DNA of 29,111 bases from JBCAWW01 sp039024315 (GTDB lineage Bacteria > Bacteroidota > Bacteroidia > J057). The translations under genes were made by a program, and so were the position numbers. The notes beneath the pieces were generated by a model. That model saw only the letters and a list, made by a program, of their open reading frames with translations. It did not search any database and was not told where the DNA came from. Shown here one piece after another: positions 7,741 to 13,720 of the stretch (position 1 is its first letter; the number at the start of each line of letters is the position of its first letter). The stretch lies in assembly GCA_039024315.1 (NCBI GenBank), contig JBCCQN010000099.1:1-29111 (forward strand). The letters run 5' to 3'.

Positions 7741-7860
7741 TTTACTGCTGCGCAGAACGATTATCCCTAGCGGCGTATGCAATACGCCGCTACAATCCAC
7801 CAAAGGTAGGGGCGCGCATGCATGCCGCCCAATGAGACAATCGTTCTGCGAAGCAGTACC
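7741..7860. repeat. Composite palindromic element with GC-rich repeat arms
   Basis: Outer inverted repeats ACTGCTGCGCAGAACGATT (7744-7762) and its reverse complement with one mismatch (7839-7857) enclose two inner hairpins. TAGCGGCGTAT/ATACGCCGCTA is perfect (7768-7778 and 7782-7792, 3-nt loop). The imperfect GGGCGCGCAT..ATGCCGCCC lies around 7811-7830. The outer arms belong to the same short repeat family seen at 3745, 20478 and 23802. It lies in the gap between two minus-strand genes and encodes no protein. It looks like a REP/MITE-like non-autonomous element. Confidence 0.75.
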
Positions 7861-7862
7861 AC

Positions 7863-8669
7863 CTACTGAGGAAACACATCAAAGTAATAGGTCAGACCCA
7901 TCTTAATAAAGACATAAGCATCGTTAGCGCCTGGATTACCGCGTTGAGGACCGGTCCCGTTTGGATCAAAAGCTCTCTTAGAAAGCTGCTTGGCAATCAA
8001 GTTTTGCTCGCCCAGGGCATCTAAATCCGGATAACGATTGCTAACATCGTCCAAATAGTCAGTATAGGTTTTATGATAGCTGACTTCGGCAAAGGCGCCT
8101 ACATGCTGGCTAAAACGCACATTGAGCCCCATCCCAGAGGGGATCTGCAGCGCCTGTAGGCCATAAGGATCGTCATAATCCCCTTCCAAAAACTGCCCTT
8201 CGGTGCCCAAGGGCTGGAGGTCATACCATACGTCTTGGTACTCGGCTTGGGGATTAAAACCCATGATGCCCACTCCTACAAAGAAATAAGGGGTGATAAA
8301 CAACTGTTTGGTCCACCGCTTGCCAAAGTTTTTATCGGCCAAGTGAATTACCGCCATCAAACTGGCGTCGGTGAGAGGGGAACGGAAAGAGAGATTGCGA
8401 TTGATCCGAGCCGCATCATTGGCATTTTCATCGCTCGCCCCTACCACAGAGTAAGAAGCATTGGCTCTCAGACTCAAATTAGGATGCAGATAGATCTGAT
8501 AGTGCAAGGATGCATTGGGGAGGATCAAATTGTTTTGCCAGCGATCACTCAAATCGCCTGCATATAAAGTGGTGCCAGTCCCAATGGACAAGGAATGGGA
8601 GCGTTGGGCGAGGCCCAGCGTCGGCAAAAGAAAAGCAAAAAGACAAGTGATGATGAAGCTACGGGGCAT
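7863..8669 (-). CDS. Outer-membrane protein, DUF6089-like beta-barrel
   Basis: 268 residues from the ATG at 8669, chosen because a signal peptide (MPRSFIITCLFAFLLPTLG, cleavage near AQ) starts there. The longer reading frame to 8732 only adds an unstructured stretch. The mature protein begins HSLSIGTGTTLYAGDLSD, the GDL-type start of Bacteroidota DUF6089/outer-membrane barrel proteins, with alternating hydrophobic strands. It ends in an aromatic-rich last strand (FIKMGLTYYFDVFPQ). Probably an integral outer-membrane protein of unknown role. No partner is evident nearby. Family call is from overall pattern, not a search. Confidence 0.75.
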   Translation of the reverse strand: MPRSFIITCLFAFLLPTLGLAQRSHSLSIGTGTTLYAGDLSDRWQNNLILPNASLHYQIYLHPNLSLRANASYSVVGASDENANDAARINRNLSFRSPLTDASLMAVIHLADKNFGKRWTKQLFITPYFFVGVGIMGFNPQAEYQDVWYDLQPLGTEGQFLEGDYDDPYGLQALQIPSGMGLNVRFSQHVGAFAEVSYHKTYTDYLDDVSNRYPDLDALGEQNLIAKQLSKRAFDPNGTGPQRGNPGANDAYVFIKMGLTYYFDVFPQ

Positions 8670-8701
8670 TTTGTCGGTTTCGGAGTAATAAAAATGAAAG
8701 A

Positions 8702-8714
8702 ATACTGACAGTAT
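8702..8714. promoter_or_regulatory. Perfect palindrome, possible operator
   Basis: ATACTGACAGTAT (6+1+6) in the 154-bp divergent gap between the outer-membrane protein and Hsp20. It is symmetric like a repressor site, but no regulator is linked to it. Confidence 0.25.
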
Positions 8715-8760
8715 GTCTGCTCTACTTTGCAAAACATGCCATTACGGCAGCAAAAACCGC

Positions 8761-8777
8761 TTGGCACATAGCTTGTT
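8761..8777 (+). promoter_or_regulatory. Sigma-54-like promoter candidate for hsp20
   Basis: TTGGCACATAGCTTGTT resembles the -24/-12 consensus YTGGCACGRNNNTTGCW. The GG element is intact and the spacing correct, but the -12 element is TTGT rather than TTGC. It would start transcription about 35 nt before the ATG at 8824. Confidence 0.3.
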
Positions 8778-8823
8778 CTTAAGCAGATGTAATCAATTAA
8801 AAAAATTCAACCACAAAGATATT

Positions 8824-9252
8824 ATGTCAACTGTTAAGTATTACCACCCAAGTTTGCGCTTTAATAGTCTTCTCAACAATTTTTTTCAGCAAGACTTTTC
8901 TCGTCCCCTCAATGGAGAGCAACTGCAGCGTTTACCGAAGGTAAATATCCTTGAACAGGAAGCCTACTTTTTGCTCGAACTCGCAGCCCCGGGATTGAGC
9001 AAAGCAGACTTCAACTTAAGTTTAGACAAAAACCAATTGACAATCAAGGTAGAAAAAACGCCCGCAGAAGGTGAGGATACGCCTCGCTACACCAGACGGG
9101 AGTTTAACTACCAGCAATTCAGCCGCCAATTTCACCTGCCCGATACCATCGATGTAGAAGCCATAGGGGCTCAATACGAAAAGGGTATCCTATTGGTCAA
9201 ATTGCCTAAAAAGGAAGCGGTTTTGCCAAGACAAATCGAAATAGCAGAGTAA
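8824..9252 (+). CDS. Small heat-shock protein, Hsp20/alpha-crystallin family
   Basis: 142 residues from the ATG at 8824. The upstream extension to 8713 is rejected because it reads through the promoter region. A short N-terminal arm (SLLNNFFQQDF) precedes the alpha-crystallin domain: LPKVNILEQEAYFLLELAAP, GLSKADFNLSLDKNQLTIKV, then FSRQFHLPDTIDVEAIGAQY and the conserved YEKGILLVKLPKKE ending. Such proteins are ATP-independent holdases that bind unfolding proteins in the cytoplasm. It is expressed alone, with a strong terminator immediately downstream. Confidence 0.94.
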   Translation: MSTVKYYHPSLRFNSLLNNFFQQDFSRPLNGEQLQRLPKVNILEQEAYFLLELAAPGLSKADFNLSLDKNQLTIKVEKTPAEGEDTPRYTRREFNYQQFSRQFHLPDTIDVEAIGAQYEKGILLVKLPKKEAVLPRQIEIAE

Positions 9253-9278
9253 GTAGTGATTAACATAGGTGTGTAAAG

Positions 9279-9315
9279 AGAAGGGTCGGATTTGTCCGGC
9301 CCTTTTCCTTTTTGT
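9279..9315 (+). terminator. Intrinsic terminator of hsp20
   Basis: AAGGGTCGGA/TCCGGCCCTT (one internal mismatch, TTTG loop) followed by TTCCTTTTTG, 28 bp after the hsp20 stop. Confidence 0.85.
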
Positions 9316-9341
9316 GCAACCCAAACCAGAGCTTGAATTTG
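9312..9341 (+). promoter_or_regulatory. Near-consensus promoter for the DUF4340 gene
   Basis: TTG (9312-9314), 19-nt spacer, TGAATTTG (9334-9341; one mismatch to TAnnTTTG). The leader would be about 50 nt. Confidence 0.3.
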
Positions 9342-9398
9342 CAGGCGGAACGATTGTGGCTGTAAATTAGGGTGTTTTTTAGATGCGAAAGCAAGCTT

Positions 9399-10373
9399 AT
9401 GCGTAGTAATTTGATTCTTTTGGCCCTGATTATCGTAGGGATTGGGGTTTGGATATTTTTTCTTGCGGGACGAGATCAGAGCTCTGTCGATCCCGAAAAC
9501 ATAGAATTTGCGGTCACAGATACTAGTGCGGTTTATACCATCCACTTGAGCCTTTACAGCAAAGGCGAGCTCAATAAGTCTTTGGCCTTGTTGCGTACGC
9601 AGGAGGGCAGCTGGTCGCTGAACGGTCAGTTTACGGTCTTTCAGCCTCGCATGAATCAATTGCTAAAAGTAATGCACCTGATTCGAGTCAAGGAGATTTT
9701 GGCTCCCAAAGGTCAAGCTACCGGAGACGAGCTACTTGCTTCGGCCAATCTTCATGTGGAAGCCTTCGATCGTGACGGTAAGACCATCAAATCCTATTAT
9801 ATAGGTTCACCCGCCAAAAATGGCCAAGGCAATCTCATGAAACTCGAAGGGGCCGAAATGCCAGTAGTGGTAGAGATGCCCGGCCTACAAGGCTTTGTGA
9901 CTAACTATTACAGCTTAGAACCGCTATTTTGGCGAGAAAACTTGCTTTTCGACGGGCGCCTCGATTCTCTCCAATCAATTGCGGTGGACTATAATGATGG
10001 CCGTACGGACTTCTCTCTCAGCCGCAATATCAATGGCATTGATTGGGATTTTCCCCTTGATAGCCGCAAGCCGGAAGCCGATGCTTTGAAAAAATATCTG
10101 GCTGCTTTCCAAGGCAAGGTTTACGCGGAGAGCTTCGCTTTTGAAAACTACCCCGGTCTCTATAAAGAGCTCTCCCAGCGTAGCCCCGATATAAACGTTC
10201 TGGTACAGAACCGTAACGGGAAGGAGACCAAGATTGTCCTCTATAAGCGTTCTGATAATCCGAACAACTATTTTGGTTGGATCGATGGACAAGACGAATT
10301 GTTGACGATCCAGACCTTTGTGATCGACAAATACCTCAAAACCTTGGAAGACCTACTCGGCAGCCCAGCCTGA
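9399..10373 (+). CDS. DUF4340 domain-containing membrane-anchored protein
   Basis: 324 residues from the ATG at 9399, chosen because the N-terminal membrane anchor (NLILLALIIVGIGVWIFFLA, residues 4-23) follows directly. The rest is predicted periplasmic. Its core matches DUF4340: DTSAVYTIHL near the start, EGSWSLNG, repeated beta-rich segments, KSYYIGSPAKNGQGNLMKLE, and VTNYYSLEPLFWRENLLF before the second half. DUF4340 proteins often accompany gliding/ABC-type GldG genes in Bacteroidota, but no such genes are visible here. Function unknown. Confidence 0.8.
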   Translation: MRSNLILLALIIVGIGVWIFFLAGRDQSSVDPENIEFAVTDTSAVYTIHLSLYSKGELNKSLALLRTQEGSWSLNGQFTVFQPRMNQLLKVMHLIRVKEILAPKGQATGDELLASANLHVEAFDRDGKTIKSYYIGSPAKNGQGNLMKLEGAEMPVVVEMPGLQGFVTNYYSLEPLFWRENLLFDGRLDSLQSIAVDYNDGRTDFSLSRNINGIDWDFPLDSRKPEADALKKYLAAFQGKVYAESFAFENYPGLYKELSQRSPDINVLVQNRNGKETKIVLYKRSDNPNNYFGWIDGQDELLTIQTFVIDKYLKTLEDLLGSPA

Positions 10374-10443
10374 TCCAACAGTCAAATTATTGTTTATATC
10401 AAGCATCCAAGTTTTATTTTCAACGCGGGGCGGAACGCTTATT

Positions 10444-10590
10444 TGAGTACTAAGATAAAAGTGTAAAGTGTAAAGTACTGAGTAGAAAGTATCCCGAAAG
10501 CTTTCGGGAGTATGCAGTACAGAGAAAAAAGGTCTTGATGGACCGCATCGCTCTATTTTCCTAGGTCTCAATACTGAATACTATGGTCTA
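10444..10590 (+). repeat. AT-rich palindromic intergenic element, copy A (interrupted)
   Basis: The core GCAGTACAGAGAAAAAAGG through TACTATGGTCT (10514-10589) aligns over about 75 bp with copy B (17552-17627). The left part carries a 16-bp palindrome (10493-10508) bounded by AGTAT on both sides. The whole 310-bp gap 10374-10683 contains this element, a degenerate CCGATAGCTATGGG palindrome near 10605-10620, and the leader of ispH; no gene is seen. Confidence 0.7.
10493..10508. repeat. 16-bp perfect palindrome flanked by a 5-bp direct repeat
   Basis: CCCGAAAGCTTTCGGG with AGTAT immediately on each side (10488-10492 and 10509-10513). Other copies of the host repeat lack this segment, so it looks inserted. 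Confidence 0.6.
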
Positions 10591-10683
10591 AGGACTTATT
10601 TACCTCCGATAGCTATGGGGGAGCGCGGAACGGTAGAGCTATCCACTTGATATATAGGACTTTTCATATAGGAAAACAACTTT

Positions 10684-12030
10684 ATGATTGGTGGGTTTGA
10701 AGTGAGTAATTCATTTCTACCGGCTATGCGAAAGTACCAATCCCGCAATCTCAAAAAGGCATACGATCTAGGGCAGTACGCCCCTCTTTACCGCAGTAAA
10801 TTACTCGGCAAACTCAAGCAGATTCGTCCTAGCGGAGAACGTTTAGCCCCGATCAATTTAGATTTTGGGCCTATACGCTTTTTGATTGCGCGGCACTTTG
10901 GCTTTTGCAAAGGCGTTGAAAACGCGATTGAGGTCGCCTACGAAACGCTAGAAAAGCATCAAGACCGTCGTGTCTTTATGATCAGCGAGTTGATCCATAA
11001 CTCTTTTGTCAATGCAGATCTTCAGCAGCGAGGCTTGCGATTTATCAAGACAGCCAAAGGCGAGCAACTTATCCCTTGGGAAGAGATCAAGGCAGATGAC
11101 GTGGTGATTACCCCTGCTTTTGGGGCCTCGGTTGAAGACATCGCCCGTTTACGTACGATAGGGGTAGATATCCAAAAGTGGAACGCAACCTGCCGCTTTG
11201 TAGAAAATGTGTGGTTTAGAGCGAAAGAACTAGGGGAACAGGGTTATACGGTCATCATTCATGGCAAATTTAAGCATGAAGAGACGCAAGCTACCTTCTC
11301 CCATAGTCGTGTGTTTACACCGACAGTTGTGGTCAAAGATATGAAGGAATCTCAGATCCTGAGTCAGATCATATTGGGCCATCGGTCTATAGCAGATTTT
11401 GAACGTTATTTTTCTGAAAAAGCGACTCCGGGCTTTGATCCGACCAAGGATCTAGAAAGAATTGCCGTCGTCAACCAAACGACTATGTTGGCCACTGAGA
11501 CAGCGGCGATCTCAGCCCATTTTGCCAAAGCGATGGAGGAGAAGTTTGGCTCCGCCGAACTCGAAAACAGAGTGGCCAATACACGAGACACCCTCTGCTA
11601 TGCGACCAAAAACAATCAGTCAGCTACCACCAAACTGTTGCAGGAAAAAGCTGATCTAGCCATTGTGATCGGAGGACATAACAGCTCTAATACCTCTCAC
11701 TTAGTAGAGCTATGTGAAGAGAAACTACCGACCTACTTTATCGAATCAGAAAGCGATATACTCTCGGCTGAAAAAATTCGACACTATGCGTTCCGCGAAG
11801 CGGAAGAACATACTATCGCCGGCTACCTCCCTATCAAGGAGCCTCTCACGGTCTTGATCACCAGTGGCGCCTCTTGCCCTGATGCGATTGTAGAAAAGGT
11901 TTTGGACCGGCTCCTATCATTTTTTCCGCGTAGCAAAACCATCATGGAGTTGATGGAAGAGAGACAGAGTGCACAAAAAAAGGGAGGCGAGATAAGTCCC
12001 GCCTCCACTAGAGTGTCTAAAATCGCTTGA
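10684..12030 (+). CDS. ispH: 4-Hydroxy-3-methylbut-2-enyl diphosphate reductase, long Bacteroidota form
   Basis: 448 residues. It converts HMBPP to IPP and DMAPP, the last step of the non-mevalonate isoprenoid pathway, using a [4Fe-4S] cluster. The three cluster cysteines are visible: C75 (HFGFCKGVENAI), C170 (WNATCRFVENVW) and C398 (TSGASCPDAIVEKV). Other active-site segments are ELIHN (102-106), HGKFKHEETQ (193-202), TRDTLCYATKNNQ (300-312) and GGHNSSNTSHL (330-340). The ~65-residue N-terminal extension (KKAYDLGQYAPLYRSKLL) and extra central insertion relative to E. coli are normal in Bacteroidota. Alternative start at ATG 10726 (Met15). Convergent with the next gene, with only 8 bp between stops. 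Residues ~368-374 (YAFREAE) are encoded over a TTCCGC-GAA-GCGGAA repeat-like segment. Confidence 0.95.
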   Translation: MIGGFEVSNSFLPAMRKYQSRNLKKAYDLGQYAPLYRSKLLGKLKQIRPSGERLAPINLDFGPIRFLIARHFGFCKGVENAIEVAYETLEKHQDRRVFMISELIHNSFVNADLQQRGLRFIKTAKGEQLIPWEEIKADDVVITPAFGASVEDIARLRTIGVDIQKWNATCRFVENVWFRAKELGEQGYTVIIHGKFKHEETQATFSHSRVFTPTVVVKDMKESQILSQIILGHRSIADFERYFSEKATPGFDPTKDLERIAVVNQTTMLATETAAISAHFAKAMEEKFGSAELENRVANTRDTLCYATKNNQSATTKLLQEKADLAIVIGGHNSSNTSHLVELCEEKLPTYFIESESDILSAEKIRHYAFREAEEHTIAGYLPIKEPLTVLITSGASCPDAIVEKVLDRLLSFFPRSKTIMELMEERQSAQKKGGEISPASTRVSKIA

Positions 12031-12038
12031 TCAACTTA

Positions 12039-13664
12039 TCAATCAAACTGTATTTTTTCTACTACGGTTCCGCCTTTGACCTGTACTTGCAGCACATAAA
12101 TGCCAGCAGGTAAGTTGTTGCGGTCTATGGTAGTATGCGTTCTCGACAAGCCTGTCTGGGTATAGACCGTACGACCAGTGATATCTGTCAAACGCACCTC
12201 TTGGATCGGATGAGCAGGATCAGCTACTTGCAAGGTCAACTGCTGGTTAGCAGGATTAGGGAAGGCTTGGAAACCAATTTCTTGACTAAGCTCATCTTCA
12301 ATCCCTACTGAAGTTTGGAGATCAAGAGCGATGGCCAGACGAGGACTAAGATAGCCTACGATAGAGTCAATGTAAATCTTTGCCGCAGCACCATCATTAG
12401 GAGAGCCAAGAGAGGCACGACAAACTGCTTCTGCACCTGTGATCTGTTGTCCGTTAGAGATGGCATCAGCATAAACAAAGTTCCAGGTAGCTTCATACAC
12501 CGCTGGGTTGAACCAAGACCATGGAGAACCCCAGTTTTGGAAGGTATCAGCCGGTACGGGCAAGCTAGTGATACAAGTAGTATCACCCATCATCGGGTCA
12601 GGAGTTACGAAAGAGAACATCCCATCCAGACCGTTATTTTGTGGGTTGGATTCTTGCGCCATAGTAAAGGGATCGTTCCAAGATACTGCTTTGAAGATAT
12701 CTTGATTGCCTTTGGCGTTGGATTGCGTCATAGTCGAAAAACCTCCAGAAGCCTGGGCGATAACAACGTCATCATTGACAGGCTCGATCACATCACCGAC
12801 TGCATAAGGGGCAAATGGATCTCTGTAGCAATGGAAAGAAACGAAAGGAGGGTCGTTGGGCTCTACCCAGCTGCTGTCTCCTAAGGCACCACCGAGGGCA
12901 AATCCCATACTGAAATCCGAGCTGTAACCAGGGTGGTTGACGATATTTAAGGCCACAGAATCTAGGCCGTAAGGCTGACCTAGTTGCAGGGTATCTACAT
13001 AAGGAACTGGATTCATAGGATCAGTAAAGTCAATGAACTTAGTGATAAACACTTGCTCAAAACGCTTGAGGTAAGTCGCACCATAGGTTACATAACCACC
13101 AGTACCATCACCCCCCATAGCGATTCTGTCAGGGTCAATCCGCCAACCATTACCGTCTTCGGCGACGTTGCGACGGAAATAACGTACGCAAGCACGCGCA
13201 TCATGAATACCACGATAGGCAGCTTCTAGGATGGTCTTACGCTTAACCTCTGCATTGGAAGAAGTCGCATTCCAACCTTTGCGATAGGTAAACACGGCAA
13301 CCACATAGCCTCGTTTGGCCATACGAGTGGCAAACTCCACGCAAATACTGTCAGTACGTGCCCCAGAAGGTCCACCATTGACTGCGGGCGGGAAAAAAGT
13401 ACCCGTGTGAGCAAAAAGGATCAGAGGACGCATACTAGCAGTGTCCCCCATCGGTTCATAAACATCCATCTCCAAAGGAACAGGAACTGGCATAGTAGCG
13501 GCTCCAGCGATGATCGGGAAGATACTGATATTGGTGGCGTAGGTAGTATCGGATGTGATGGTCACACTTGAAAAGACCTCATCCAGATAACGCTCCTGCG
13601 CATGCCCAAATACCACTAGTCCACAGACCAGCGCGAAAGAAAAAAGAGTACGCAAATGATTCAT
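12039..13664 (-). CDS. Secreted carboxylesterase-fold protein with T9SS type A sorting domain, nucleophile serine absent
   Basis: 541 residues. Signal peptide MNHLRTLFSFALVCGLVVFG (cleavage near HAQ). An alpha/beta-hydrolase/carboxylesterase-like domain follows: MDVYEPMGDTASMRPLILFA, then HTGTF in the oxyanion region, GYVVAVFTYRKGW, RGIHDARACVRYFRRN, and RIDPDRIAMGGDGTGGYVTY. In catalytic members the last motif reads GGDSAGG or GESAGG; here the nucleophile position is Gly187 (codon GGT), so classical hydrolysis is doubtful. Residues ~455-541 (FQAFPNPANQQLTLQV, then LPAGIYVLQVQVKGGTVVEK) are a typical type A C-terminal sorting domain. It is therefore exported across the outer membrane by T9SS. 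It lies 56 bp downstream of a TonB-dependent receptor and probably shares its transcript. Substrate or binding role unknown. Confidence 0.85.
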   Translation of the reverse strand: MNHLRTLFSFALVCGLVVFGHAQERYLDEVFSSVTITSDTTYATNISIFPIIAGAATMPVPVPLEMDVYEPMGDTASMRPLILFAHTGTFFPPAVNGGPSGARTDSICVEFATRMAKRGYVVAVFTYRKGWNATSSNAEVKRKTILEAAYRGIHDARACVRYFRRNVAEDGNGWRIDPDRIAMGGDGTGGYVTYGATYLKRFEQVFITKFIDFTDPMNPVPYVDTLQLGQPYGLDSVALNIVNHPGYSSDFSMGFALGGALGDSSWVEPNDPPFVSFHCYRDPFAPYAVGDVIEPVNDDVVIAQASGGFSTMTQSNAKGNQDIFKAVSWNDPFTMAQESNPQNNGLDGMFSFVTPDPMMGDTTCITSLPVPADTFQNWGSPWSWFNPAVYEATWNFVYADAISNGQQITGAEAVCRASLGSPNDGAAAKIYIDSIVGYLSPRLAIALDLQTSVGIEDELSQEIGFQAFPNPANQQLTLQVADPAHPIQEVRLTDITGRTVYTQTGLSRTHTTIDRNNLPAGIYVLQVQVKGGTVVEKIQFD

Positions 13665-13698
13665 AGTAGTCTAAAAGGTTAATTATGGTTAGAAAAAT

Positions 13699-13715
13699 TA
13701 TGTAGCTGCTACATA
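13699..13715 (-). terminator. Weak hairpin between the receptor and esterase-like genes
   Basis: ATGTAGC/GCTACAT with a 1-nt apex, followed on the minus strand by AATTTTTC. Too small to be a firm terminator; it may attenuate readthrough from the receptor gene. Confidence 0.3.
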
Positions 13716-13720
13716 GGCGT

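Noticed and set aside
8670..8732. N-terminal extension of the outer-membrane protein
   Set aside because: It would place about 21 extra residues before a normal signal peptide that starts at 8669.
9171..9659. Open frame of 162 codons on the minus strand
   Set aside because: It crosses the hsp20 3' end, its terminator and the DUF4340 start, with no recognisable motif.
11983..12006. GGAGGCG/CGCCTCC hairpin at the end of ispH as a terminator
   Set aside because: It lies inside the coding sequence, has a long loop and no U-tract.
12315..12884. Open frame of 189 codons on the plus strand
   Set aside because: It lies entirely antisense within the T9SS esterase-like gene, whose signal peptide, fold motifs and sorting domain are clear. 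Composition is that of a shadow frame.
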